DNA of 53,833 nt, from the NCBI RefSeq assembly GCF_025149945.1, contig NZ_JALXVH010000014.1, positions 1 through 53,833 of the forward strand. The letters are read 5' to 3'. The DNA is from Kocuria sp. p3-SID1428. GTDB taxonomy: Bacteria; Actinomycetota; Actinomycetes; Actinomycetales; Micrococcaceae. This document shows, one piece after another, positions 10,384-18,578 of the stretch. The notes under the pieces are model-generated. The model ran no database searches and was not told where the DNA came from. It worked only from the letters and a program-made list of their open reading frames with translations. Each line of letters starts with the position of its first letter. The stretch's first letter is position 1. The translations under genes and the position numbers were made by a program.

Positions 10384-10389
10384 AATCTA
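10384..10389 (-). promoter_or_regulatory. -10 box for the LapA-domain gene
   Basis: On the minus strand this reads TAGATT, about 70 nt before the start codon. No convincing -35 element is seen. Confidence 0.35.
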
Positions 10390-10437
10390 CGGGATCATCA
10401 CCTCGCTGACGGCCTGACATCGGGTCTCACCAGGACC

Positions 10438-10465
10438 TTGTGATGTCGGACTCGCTTCCTAGGGT
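10438..10465 (+). promoter_or_regulatory. promoter of the sbcD-sbcC-like operon
   Basis: TTGTGA (10438-10443), a 16-nt spacer and TAGGGT (10460-10465). Transcription would start near 10472, leaving a 60-nt leader with a TGGAGG RBS before the GTG at 10535. Confidence 0.5.
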
Positions 10466-10534
10466 TATGGGAGTTCGCTTCCCCGGCCCGTTCTCGTCCC
10501 CGCATCCGCCGGAGCGCCCTGATGGAGGCCCGCC

Positions 10535-11782
10535 GTGACCGTTCGTTTCCTGCACACCAGCGACTGGCAGCTGGGCATGACCCGGCACTACCTGGCCGGT
10601 GAGGCTCAGCCGCGCTTCACCGCCGACCGGGTGGACACCGTGCGCACCCTCCTGGCGCTGGCCCTTGAGCGCGAATGCTCGTTCGTGGTCGTGGCAGGAG
10701 ACGTGTTCGACCATGCCAATCTCAGCCTTCAGGACATGGGCCGGGCGCTGGAGGCCATGCGCTGCGAGCTGCCGGTGCTGCTGCTTCCGGGCAACCACGA
10801 CCCTCTGGGCACGGGCTCGCTGTGGGACTCGCCCGCCGTGCGCGACGGCCTCCCGGACAACGTCGTGCTGCTGCGGGACTCCGGTCCCGTCCAGGTGCTC
10901 GACGGCGTCCAGGTGGTCGGGGCGCCGTGGCGGACCCGCAAGCCGGACGCGGATCCCGTGGCTCCGGCGCTGGAGGGTCTGGAGGCAGATGGGACCGTCC
11001 GCGTGGTCGTCGGCCACGGCATGCTGGAGGAGCTGGATCCGGATGCCTCCTCCCCCGTCACCGTCAGGCGGGCACCGCTGGAGGCAGCCTTGGCGGACGG
11101 GCGGATCCACTACGTCGCACTGGGCGATCGCCACATCCGCTGGCCGCAGGACGGACGCGGGGCCATCCAGTACTCGGGGGCCCACGAGACCACCAGCTTC
11201 CGGGAGACCGGTCTGGGCCTGGTGCTGGAGGTCCAGATTGATCCGCAGGCCCCGGCCGGGTCCCAGGTCACGGTGCAGGACCACCAGGTCGGGCAGTGGC
11301 GCCACGTGGTGATCGAGCGCGAGCTCGACGGCCCGGAGGACCTCGAGGCGCTGGCCGCCGAGCTGGATGCTCAGACGCCCAAGGAGCGGACCATGGTCAA
11401 GACGGCTCTGCGGGGAGCCCTCACGGTCGGGCAGGCGGCGCAGCTGGACGAGCTGCTCGAATCCCAGGGGGCGCGCTTCGCGTCGCTGGAGGCCTGGGAC
11501 CGGCACACGGACATCGTGATCCTGCCCAGCCAGGAGGAGATGCAGGAGATCTCGCTGGGCGGCTTCGCCCAGCAGACCCTCGAGGAGCTTCGGGAGAGGG
11601 CCTGGCAGCCCGAGCGGGAGCGCGCTGAGGACGGGTCGCCCGAGCCGATCGCCACAGAAGAGCTCTCGGAGCAGGCCGAGCAGGAGGAGATGCTCCGCGA
11701 GCCGGCGCCGCCTGCTGAGCACGAGACCGCCCAGGATGCCCTGCGCCTGCTGGTGCGGCTGAGCGGAGGGCAGCGCGCATGA
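10535..11782 (+). CDS. sbcD: DNA repair exonuclease, SbcD/YhaO-like metallophosphoesterase
   Basis: A 415-residue calcineurin-type phosphoesterase of the SbcD/Mre11 group. The metal-binding motifs run in order: FLHTSDWQLG (D-x-H-like site), VVAGDVFDHAN (GD), LPGNHDPL (GNHD), and later VGHGM and ALGDRHIRW. With the downstream ATPase it should form a nuclease complex acting on DNA ends and hairpins. The start is GTG at 10535 after TGGAGG. The C-terminal 80 residues are Glu-rich (EELREQAEQEEMLREPAPP-type) and probably contact the partner. It overlaps the next gene by 4 nt (ATGA), giving tight translational coupling. Confidence 0.88.
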   Translation: MTVRFLHTSDWQLGMTRHYLAGEAQPRFTADRVDTVRTLLALALERECSFVVVAGDVFDHANLSLQDMGRALEAMRCELPVLLLPGNHDPLGTGSLWDSPAVRDGLPDNVVLLRDSGPVQVLDGVQVVGAPWRTRKPDADPVAPALEGLEADGTVRVVVGHGMLEELDPDASSPVTVRRAPLEAALADGRIHYVALGDRHIRWPQDGRGAIQYSGAHETTSFRETGLGLVLEVQIDPQAPAGSQVTVQDHQVGQWRHVVIERELDGPEDLEALAAELDAQTPKERTMVKTALRGALTVGQAAQLDELLESQGARFASLEAWDRHTDIVILPSQEEMQEISLGGFAQQTLEELRERAWQPERERAEDGSPEPIATEELSEQAEQEEMLREPAPPAEHETAQDALRLLVRLSGGQRA

Positions 11783-14403
11783 GGATCCACCGCATCGCCG
11801 TCGACAGCTTCAAGGGAGTCCGGGACCGCACGGTCGAGTTCCCGGACACAGGGATCACCGTGCTGCAGGGGCGCAACGAGTCCGGGAAGTCGTCCCTCAT
11901 CGAGGCCTTCGACCTCCTGCTGGAGATCCCGGACAGTTCCGGGGCCAAGGCCGTCAAGGCGGCGGATCCCGTGGGCGATGACCTGGGGATCGCCGTGGAG
12001 GCGGAGTTCACCCTGGAGGGCCACCGCCTGCTGTACCGCAAGCAGTGGCTCAAGGCCAAGAAGACCACCCTGCGCTTCCTCGAGGGACCGCGCGCCGGGG
12101 ACACGCTCTCGGGGCGGGAGGCCCACGACACCGTCATGGCCCTGCGCGAGCGCTCTGATCAGACGCTGTGGTCGGCGCTGCGCATGCTGCAGGGCTCGGC
12201 CTCGGGCCGGGAGAAGCTCACCGAGTCCTCGGCGCTGAAGTTCGCCCTGGAGCAGGCCAGCGGAGGCAGCGCCCAGAGCGAGTCCGGTTCGAGCCTGCTC
12301 GCTCTGGCCCAGGCCGAGCGCGAGCGGTACTGGACGGCCGGCGGCAAGGAGAACGCCGCCACCAAGGCCCTGCGCGAACGGCATGCGCAGGCCATGGCGG
12401 CCCATGAGAGCGCGGCCTCCGTTCTGGCGGGGCTGGACGCGGCGCAGGAGCGCCTGGAGCGGGATGAGCGGGCCCTGGGCGCGGCCCAGCGGACGCTGGA
12501 GGCCGCGGAGGAGGACGCCGAGCAGGCGCGGGTCGCCGCTGCCTCGCTCACGGAGCTGGAGGAGCGCAGGGACAGGGCGGTGTCGGACGTCCAGGCGGCA
12601 GGCGACCACGCAGAGCAGCGCCGCCTCGATCTCGAGCAGCGCACGCAGCTTCGCACCGGCGTGCGGGAGGCAGCCGATCGGGCCGAGCAGCTGAGCTCGG
12701 AGGCCGAGGCCCTGCAGGCCAAGGTCGACACCGCGCAGGAGGAGGCGCAGAAGCACCGCGACGAGCTCCAGTCCGCCCGTACCGCTGAGGAGCAGGCCCG
12801 GCAGAAGGTGCGCACGCTGCGCACGGCTCAGCGCCTGGTCCAGGACCGGCAGCGCCTGGACGAGCTCACGCAGCTGCTGCAACGGCTCCAGGAGGTGGCG
12901 CAGCAGCTCGAGGCGCTGGGCCAGGCGCCCGAGTCTCCCCTCACCCAGAAGGACATCGAGCGCATCGATGCCGCCGAGCGGGATGTGGCGACCGCCCGGG
13001 CCCAGGTTCAGGCAGGCTCCGCTGAGCTGACGGTGACTGCACTGGGCGGCGCCCGCTCGCTGCAGCTGGGCGGGGAGGCGCTGGAGCTGCCCGAGCAGCA
13101 GACTCAGACCTGGGCCGTCACCGAGCAGATCGAGCTCGAGCTGCCGGGTCAGCTGCGGGTCACCGTGGCTCCTGAGCAGGGCCGCGAGGATCGTCGCCGA
13201 GCGGTCGAGGACGCCCAGGAGTCTCTGCAGCGGGCGCTGCAGCCCTGGGACCTCGAGTCTCCCCAGGCGGCGAGGGACCTGCTGCGGGAGCAGACCGAGG
13301 CGCAGCGCGAGCGTCAGGCGCTGGAGCACCGCCGACAGGTCGAGCTCGCCCAGCACGACGAGGCCGAGCTGCGCCGCGAGCACGACCGGCTGAGCGCGCG
13401 GCTGGAGGAGGCGGAGGCACCGGCCCCGGCAGCCGATGCGCAGGAGGCCGCCGACGCCGTGCAGGAAGCGGAGGAGGCTGCCGAGGAGGCCCGCAGCGCG
13501 CTCGAGTCCGTGCGCGACGACTTCGCAGGTGCGGAGGCGGCGCTGTCGGCCCGTCGCGAGGAGCTGGGCGCGGCGCGCGCCGGGCAGGCGGCCCAGTCGG
13601 AGACCGCCCGCAGCGCCGAGCAGCGCCTCGCCCAGGAGCGCGAGCGCCTCAGCGACGACGCCCTGGAGGCAGCGCATCGGCAGGCCGCAGCGGAGCTCGA
13701 ACGCGCCGAGCAGCTCAAGGCGCAGCTCGAGCAGCAGTGGCAGGACCAGGACGGCGAGCACAAGCGCAGCCAGTACCAGGCCCGCATGCGCCGCCCGGAG
13801 GCCCTGCGCCAGCAGCTCGAGATGGCCCGCGATCAGCGCGCCCAGTCCAAGGGTGCGCTGATGGCCCTGGACCGGGACCAGAAGCAGAGCGCCTTCGACG
13901 ACGCCCTCACCCAGCGTCGCGCGGTGTCACGGGAGCTGCGCACCCACCTCCGCCGCGCGGCGGCCGCCAAGATGCTGGCCGACACCATGGAGCGCTTCCA
14001 GGCCGAGGCGCACCGCCGCTACACCGAGCCGTTCCGCCGACGCCTGGAGCAGCTGGGATCCTTCGTCTTCGGTTCGAGCTTCCGCGTGGAACTCGACGAG
14101 GACCTGGAGGTCACCCGGCGCTTCATGCACGGCACCTGGATCGACGAGTCCTCGCTGTCCACGGGCGCACGGGAGCAGCTCGCCGTGCTGGTGCGCCTTG
14201 CCGTGGCCACTCTGGTGGATCCCGTCGAAGGGGTGCCCGTGATCTTCGACGACGCCCTGGGCCACTCGGATCCGGAGCGGCTGGCGAGCCTGGCGGCGGC
14301 TCTCGAATCGGCCGGACGCCGGGCTCAGGTCATCCTGCTCACCGCCACGCCGGAGCGCTTCGCAGCGGTCGCAGGCACGGCCGAGGTCCGGATCGGCGAC
14401 TGA
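11779..14403 (+). CDS. SMC-like ATPase, SbcC/YhaN type
   Basis: An 874-residue ABC/SMC-like ATPase partner of the SbcD-like nuclease. The N-terminus has the Walker A motif GRNESGKSSLIEAF (about residues 35-48). Residues about 190-720 are a long coiled coil rich in Glu, Ala, Gln and Arg, interrupted near the middle. The C-terminal lobe has the ABC signature region ESSLSTGAREQLAVLVRLA followed by Walker B in VPVIFDDALGHSDPERL. This is the usual order in Rad50/SbcC/YhaN proteins, where the coils fold back to form one ATPase head. I see no clear CxxC zinc hook at the coil apex, which favours a YhaN-like over a classical SbcC protein. It starts inside the sbcD-like stop codon. Confidence 0.87.
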   Translation: MRIHRIAVDSFKGVRDRTVEFPDTGITVLQGRNESGKSSLIEAFDLLLEIPDSSGAKAVKAADPVGDDLGIAVEAEFTLEGHRLLYRKQWLKAKKTTLRFLEGPRAGDTLSGREAHDTVMALRERSDQTLWSALRMLQGSASGREKLTESSALKFALEQASGGSAQSESGSSLLALAQAERERYWTAGGKENAATKALRERHAQAMAAHESAASVLAGLDAAQERLERDERALGAAQRTLEAAEEDAEQARVAAASLTELEERRDRAVSDVQAAGDHAEQRRLDLEQRTQLRTGVREAADRAEQLSSEAEALQAKVDTAQEEAQKHRDELQSARTAEEQARQKVRTLRTAQRLVQDRQRLDELTQLLQRLQEVAQQLEALGQAPESPLTQKDIERIDAAERDVATARAQVQAGSAELTVTALGGARSLQLGGEALELPEQQTQTWAVTEQIELELPGQLRVTVAPEQGREDRRRAVEDAQESLQRALQPWDLESPQAARDLLREQTEAQRERQALEHRRQVELAQHDEAELRREHDRLSARLEEAEAPAPAADAQEAADAVQEAEEAAEEARSALESVRDDFAGAEAALSARREELGAARAGQAAQSETARSAEQRLAQERERLSDDALEAAHRQAAAELERAEQLKAQLEQQWQDQDGEHKRSQYQARMRRPEALRQQLEMARDQRAQSKGALMALDRDQKQSAFDDALTQRRAVSRELRTHLRRAAAAKMLADTMERFQAEAHRRYTEPFRRRLEQLGSFVFGSSFRVELDEDLEVTRRFMHGTWIDESSLSTGAREQLAVLVRLAVATLVDPVEGVPVIFDDALGHSDPERLASLAAALESAGRRAQVILLTATPERFAAVAGTAEVRIGD

Positions 14404-14438
14404 GCGCAGCGCGCTCTCCGATGATCCCGGACGGCAGC

Positions 14439-14486
14439 GACTGCGAGTCCCGGTGCAGCATGGAAGGCCGGGACTGCGACTCCCGG
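14439..14486. repeat. two-copy intergenic repeat able to form alternative hairpins
   Basis: GACTGCGAGTCCCGG (14439-14453) recurs as GACTGCGACTCCCGG (14472-14486), a 33-nt period. AGTCCCGG (14446-14453) can pair with CCGGGACT (14468-14475), while CCGGGA (14468-14473) can instead pair with TCCCGG (14481-14486); the two hairpins exclude each other. The site follows the SbcC-like stop and may act as its terminator. Confidence 0.6.
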
Positions 14487-14556
14487 CCCCGGACGGCAGG
14501 ACCTCAGGGGCTCGGCCGCAGACGCGGGCCGGACTGGGCTGAGTGCGTCAGCAGGC

Positions 14557-15357
14557 TCAGGCGGCGAGCTCGCCGATCCTGAACTCCGCGAGCTGCTCGG
14601 CCACCCGATCGCTGCCCTCGTGCTGGCCGGTGAAGGCCTCGGTGCCGTCGCTCCCGCACAGCGACTCGATCGCGCCCTCACCCCCGGGATGCTGGGCGAT
14701 CCAGTCGCTGAGGTCGTAGACGCCGCCGTCGATCGCGGCCCAGCAGGACTCGGCGCCGTCGTGCTCGGCGACCTCATCCATCGTGTAGGTCTCAGCCTCG
14801 GACTCGGTGGCGGCCGAGGACGACTCCTCGGCGCTGGTGCCCGCAGGGTCGTTCGTGGCCATGGCCCCTGACCACGCGGCCTGGGCGCCCGTGTGACCGG
14901 TCTGCACGGCGAAGATCAGCACGGCCGCGCCCGTCAGAGCGCTCAGCGCGCCCAGGACCGTCGGCAGCGCACCTGCGCCCGAGCCCTCGACCTCGCCGCG
15001 CTGCTTCCGGTCGGCGAGGACCCGGCTGATCCACCAGGCCGTCGTCAGCACGAACAGCGCGATCGAGGCCGCGAGCAGGCGGTTCGCGGCGTCGGCGTGC
15101 CGCTGCGGCATGCCGACCTGCTGGGCGAAGGCGTCGCCGGAGATCAGGGCCAGGATGACCCCGGCCAGCCCGAGCGCGGCGCCGATCACGGACAGGCCCA
15201 GGACGCGTCGGCGCACGGCTGGCACCACCGCCGCGACGATCAGCAGGATGGCCGTCAGCGGCAGCACCACGACCGGAAGATGCACCACGAGCGGATGCAT
15301 AGGAAGGTCGCCTACGGCGGTGAACGAACTGGTCTGCAGGGAAATTTGCGAGTTCAT
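14557..15357 (-). CDS. DUF2231 membrane domain fused to cytochrome b5-like heme domain
   Basis: A 266-residue two-part protein. Residues about 18-175 form a DUF2231-type membrane unit with four helices (MHPLVVHLPVVVLPLTAILL and onward). A Ser/Glu-rich linker (about 178-195) leads to a cytochrome b5-like domain: YTMDEVAEHDG, CWAAIDGGVYDLSDWIAQHP, then GG and, 25-30 residues on, GQHEGSD. The HPGG His and the second His are the expected axial heme ligands, so a membrane-tethered electron carrier is likely. ATG at 15357 with a TACCGT -10 box 6 nt upstream and no clear RBS. Its partner in electron transfer is unknown. Confidence 0.82.
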   Translation of the reverse strand: MNSQISLQTSSFTAVGDLPMHPLVVHLPVVVLPLTAILLIVAAVVPAVRRRVLGLSVIGAALGLAGVILALISGDAFAQQVGMPQRHADAANRLLAASIALFVLTTAWWISRVLADRKQRGEVEGSGAGALPTVLGALSALTGAAVLIFAVQTGHTGAQAAWSGAMATNDPAGTSAEESSSAATESEAETYTMDEVAEHDGAESCWAAIDGGVYDLSDWIAQHPGGEGAIESLCGSDGTEAFTGQHEGSDRVAEQLAEFRIGELAA

Positions 15358-15363
15358 GCTTCC

Positions 15364-15369
15364 ACGGTA
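15364..15369 (-). promoter_or_regulatory. -10 box, leaderless arrangement
   Basis: Minus strand TACCGT ends 6 nt before the ATG at 15357. Confidence 0.4.
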
Positions 15370-15419
15370 CGGGAAAAAGATGACGCGTCCCTCAAATTGT
15401 CGGACTCAGTGGAGTGAGA

Positions 15420-15442
15420 CCCCGCATGTCGCTGACGCGGGG
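15420..15442 (-). terminator. short hairpin after the AI-2E permease gene
   Basis: CCCCGC/GCGGGG stem with an 11-nt loop, 16 nt downstream of the stop at 15458 on the minus strand; it would separate the permease transcript from the DUF2231-b5 gene. Confidence 0.45.
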
Positions 15443-15457
15443 AGCTTCCGTGACGGG

Positions 15458-17032
15458 TCAGGAGCGCTCATCTGCCAAGGCTGCGGGCGCCTCGGAGGCC
15501 TGCGTCGAGTCGCTCGCCTCCGTTGTGCTGCAACCCGCCACCGGTGCGGGGCGGCGCCGGCGTCGGGTGGTCCCGCTGATCCAACGGGCCAGGGCTCCGC
15601 GGGAGGCACGGGCCTGCTCGGCAGCCGCCGACGACAGCCCGTCCTCCGGCGAGGAGGCGATCAGCGCGTTGACGAAGCGCACGTCCGGGTTGGGATCCAC
15701 GAGCAGGGCCTTGACCAGCAGCGTGGCCGGCAGGGCGAGCAGCGCCCCCAGCGGGCCGAGCACGAGCGACCACAGCAGCACGGAGACGAACGAGACCATC
15801 GGGGTGACTCCCACGGCGTCACCGGTGAACTTGGGCTGGATGAACGACTGCATGACCAGGTTGATCACGCTGAAGCCCAGGATCACGGCCAGCGCATCGA
15901 GCCAGCCGCCCTCGAGCAGGCCCATCATGGTCGGCGGGATCATGCCGATGACGAACCCGATGTTGGGGATGTAGTTCGTCACGAAGGCCAGCACCGCCCA
16001 GACACCGGCCAGCGGGATCCCCAGGGCCCACAGGTAGCCCAGGTCCATGAGCGCCACGATCAGCCCGAAGACCGTCGTGACGATCCAGTACCTGCGCACC
16101 CCGGCGGCAAAGCTGAGCAGCGCGCGGCCCACCAGGGGCTTCTGCAGCAGGATCACGCCCATCCGCCGGCGGATGGTCATGGAGTCCAAGGTGAGGAAGA
16201 AGATCGCGGTGATGACGATCGCCAGCATGGTGGCGACTCCGGAGACGTTCGAGGCCACATCGAGCAGCCATTCCGTCGAGAAGCCCACGATGTCGGGCAC
16301 GTTGGCTTCGATGTTGGCCGCCATGGTCTCGGTCGTCACGCCGAACTGCGCGAGCCACTGCATGAGGTCATCGCCCAGCGCGGCGAACTCTCCGGAGTAG
16401 CCGGGCAATGCCGTCAGCAGCGCGAAGATCGCCCATCCCATGGAGTAGAAGAAGGCCAGCAGTGCGATCAGCACCACTGCCAGAGCGGTGATCGCGGCCA
16501 GCCAGACCGGCCACCGCAGCCTTCGCACGAGCCAGGCGTGCAGGGGGTGGACGATGATCACCATGTTCAGCGCGAAGAAGACCGGGGCGATGAAGCTGGC
16601 GTAGCGGCTGATCCCCTCCAGAGCCAGCAGTGCCGCCGCCACCCCGACCAGCATCAGCACCAGACGACGCGACCCGGCATCGCCCCCGCGCATCGAAGCG
16701 GCTGTGTCGAGGGTCGGCCCGGCCACCTCTTCCTGTCCCTGTGGCTGTCTGTCATCAGGGGATCCGTCGCGTGCGGCCTCGAAGGCCTCGACCGGGGTCA
16801 GGGCGGTGCGGTCCTCGGCAGGCAGCCCCGTCTCCGGGGATTCCTGGACGGGCTGCTCGTCCAGCAGATCCGCGAGACCGGCGGACTCATCGGCCGGATG
16901 ATCCGTGGGCGTGGGTCCTGTGGATTCAGATGATCCGGCACTCGAGTTCGACCGCACAGACGACGCTGTTCCGGGCTCACCGAGCGTCGAGCGGTCGGTC
17001 TTGCGGGTTCCGTGCGGCTCAGCCGGGGACAT
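15458..17032 (-). CDS. AI-2E family transporter (UPF0118/PerM)
   Basis: A 524-residue membrane protein. Residues 1-125 are a Ser/Thr/Asp/Glu-rich, probably disordered cytoplasmic extension that is unusually long for the family. The PerM/AI-2E core follows, with about eight helices, the periplasmic-type segment after helix III, and the signature FVTNYIPNIGFVIGMIPP around residue 380. A basic and then Ser/Ala-rich tail ends the protein. Family members export AI-2 or, in some cases, exchange sodium and protons; the substrate here is not decidable. ATG at 17032 with AGGAG 5 nt upstream. Confidence 0.88.
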   Translation of the reverse strand: MSPAEPHGTRKTDRSTLGEPGTASSVRSNSSAGSSESTGPTPTDHPADESAGLADLLDEQPVQESPETGLPAEDRTALTPVEAFEAARDGSPDDRQPQGQEEVAGPTLDTAASMRGGDAGSRRLVLMLVGVAAALLALEGISRYASFIAPVFFALNMVIIVHPLHAWLVRRLRWPVWLAAITALAVVLIALLAFFYSMGWAIFALLTALPGYSGEFAALGDDLMQWLAQFGVTTETMAANIEANVPDIVGFSTEWLLDVASNVSGVATMLAIVITAIFFLTLDSMTIRRRMGVILLQKPLVGRALLSFAAGVRRYWIVTTVFGLIVALMDLGYLWALGIPLAGVWAVLAFVTNYIPNIGFVIGMIPPTMMGLLEGGWLDALAVILGFSVINLVMQSFIQPKFTGDAVGVTPMVSFVSVLLWSLVLGPLGALLALPATLLVKALLVDPNPDVRFVNALIASSPEDGLSSAAAEQARASRGALARWISGTTRRRRRPAPVAGCSTTEASDSTQASEAPAALADERS

Positions 17033-17169
17033 CGAGGCTCCTGTGGGGCAGCGGCGCCGCGGCTGCGACGCACGGGCGGCCCTGCGGCCGTCGAGCAGAT
17101 CCTAGACCCGCCTGATGTCCCGCAGATGTCCGGGCGCCCGAGCGGCCGCATCGCCGCTCCCCTTCCAGC

Positions 17170-17238
17170 GACTGGCCGATTGCCCACCGCTCCTGGACCC
17201 GGTGGCCGCTTCCTCACCGCAGGCCGCCGGACCCGGTG
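17170..17238. repeat. two-copy intergenic repeat, about 34-nt period
   Basis: Two similar blocks begin with TGGCCG and CACCGC elements and end in GACCCGGTG (17196-17204 and 17230-17238). The second copy is slightly longer. The sequence differs from the other intergenic repeats in the window, but the period is alike. Confidence 0.55.
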
Positions 17239-17267
17239 ACGACTCGGCCTGTCGGCGGCGGTGCGGT

Positions 17268-17308
17268 TCGGATTCGGCCGCTCGATAGCGGAACGGGGCT
17301 GAATCCGA
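17268..17308. promoter_or_regulatory. nested imperfect hairpin
   Basis: TCGGATTCGGCC (17268-17279) pairs with GGCTGAATCCGA (17297-17308) with one mismatch, and an inner CCGCT/AGCGG stem (17278-17291) closes the loop. The site is upstream of both flanking genes, so an operator or transcript-end role is possible. Confidence 0.4.
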
Positions 17309-17408
17309 CAGTCGATGAAACGACGGGACGGATGCGGCTGGACGGACCACGACTCGGCGCCCGAGGCACGAGGCCCTGCGGCTTGGGACCCTGCCCGGGG
17401 CTGGGGGC

Positions 17409-17414
17409 TAGGGT
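17409..17414 (+). promoter_or_regulatory. -10 box, leaderless arrangement
   Basis: TAGGGT ends exactly 6 nt before the ATG at 17421; no RBS is present. Confidence 0.5.
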
Positions 17415-17420
17415 CGGGCC

Positions 17421-18554
17421 ATGACCGAAGCTCATGCTGACTTCCCCGCCCAGCACCTGCCGGATCTGCCCCTGTCCACGCCTGCGGTGGTGGTGGATCG
17501 CCGGATCATGGATGCCAACATCGCTCGGGTGGCCGACTCCGCGGCCCGTCGCGGGCTGGCGCTGCGCCCGCACGCCAAGACGCACAAAATCCCCGAGATC
17601 GCCCGCCGGCAGATGGCCGCCGGCGCGGTGGGGCTGACCGTGGCCACGATCGGCGAGGCGGAGATCTTCGCCGGAGCCGGCATCGGGGACCTGTTCATCG
17701 CCTATCCGCTGTGGGTCGACATGCGCAAGGCCGTGCGGCTGAAGCTGCTAGCGGAGAAGACGCGACTGCGCATCGGCACGGATTCGGTCGAGGCCGTCGA
17801 GCGGATCGCCCGCGAGCTGGGCGATGCGCCGATCTCGGTGTCCCTGGAGCTGGACAGCGGCCACCACCGCAGCGGCGTGCTCCCCCAGGATGCGCTGCCG
17901 ATCGCCGAGCGCGCCCGTGAGCTCGGCGTGCGCCTGGACGGGCTCTTCACCTTCCCCGGGCACAGCTACGCACCGGGCGAATCGGGTCCGGTCGCCGCTC
18001 AGGAGAGCGAGATCCTCGCCGACACCGCACGACGACTGCGCGAAGCAGGCCACGAGATCGTCCACCTCAGCGGCGGCTCGAGTCCCACCGCCGAGGTCGA
18101 GGGGCCCACGGCGGTCCAGGAGATCCGCCCCGGCGTCTACGTCTTCGGCGATGCGCAGCAGCTCGAGCTCGGGCGCATCGGCATCCGGGACGTCTCCCTG
18201 TCGGTGGCCGCGACCGTCGTCTCCCGCCACGACCACGACGGACCGGACACCGAGCAGCTGCGCCGCATCGTGCTGGATTCCGGGTCGAAGGTCCTGGGCA
18301 GCGACCGCCCCGCATGGGCCACCGGATACGGCCGGCTGCCGAGTCATCCGCAGGCCAGGATCACGGCGCTGTCCGAGCACCACGCGACCGTCGTCTTCCC
18401 GCCCGATCAGCCGCTGCCGGCCCTGGGCTCGCAGGTGCGCGTGATCCCCAACCACGTGTGCCTGAGCCTGAACCTCATCGATTCGGTGACCGTGATCGAC
18501 GACGGCGCCGTGCTGGGCTCCTGGAAGGTCGCCGCGCGCGGTCTCAACAGCTGA
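17421..18554 (+). CDS. PLP-dependent D-threonine aldolase / D-serine dehydratase-like enzyme
   Basis: A 377-residue fold-type III PLP enzyme. STPAVVVDRRIMDANIAR is the usual N-terminal barrel strand, and RPHAKTHKIPEIAR carries the Lys expected to bind PLP as a Schiff base. The C-terminal beta domain contains LSEHHATVVF and IPNHVCLSLNL; the His-x-Cys in the latter matches the zinc ligands of DSD1-type D-serine dehydratase and the metal site of D-threonine aldolase. Such enzymes cleave or dehydrate D-hydroxy amino acids. The two activities cannot be told apart by eye. Start at 17421 from the leaderless promoter; it converges with the acyl-CoA dehydrogenase 24 nt away. Confidence 0.85.
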   Translation: MTEAHADFPAQHLPDLPLSTPAVVVDRRIMDANIARVADSAARRGLALRPHAKTHKIPEIARRQMAAGAVGLTVATIGEAEIFAGAGIGDLFIAYPLWVDMRKAVRLKLLAEKTRLRIGTDSVEAVERIARELGDAPISVSLELDSGHHRSGVLPQDALPIAERARELGVRLDGLFTFPGHSYAPGESGPVAAQESEILADTARRLREAGHEIVHLSGGSSPTAEVEGPTAVQEIRPGVYVFGDAQQLELGRIGIRDVSLSVAATVVSRHDHDGPDTEQLRRIVLDSGSKVLGSDRPAWATGYGRLPSHPQARITALSEHHATVVFPPDQPLPALGSQVRVIPNHVCLSLNLIDSVTVIDDGAVLGSWKVAARGLNS

Positions 18555-18578
18555 ACCCCGCGCCGACGACGGCCCCGC

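Larger units (their letters stand above)
17033..17420. other. 388-nt divergent intergenic region
   Basis: Lies between the AI-2E permease (-) and the PLP enzyme (+). It holds the permease RBS at the left, a two-copy repeat (about 17170-17238), an imperfect nested hairpin (17268-17308) and the leaderless-type promoter at the right end. No coding potential beyond chance is seen. Confidence 0.6.

Noticed and set aside
11371..13761. 796-codon minus-strand open frame inside the SbcC-like gene
   Set aside because: Leu/Arg-rich antisense of a coiled-coil region; no recognisable start context or domain.
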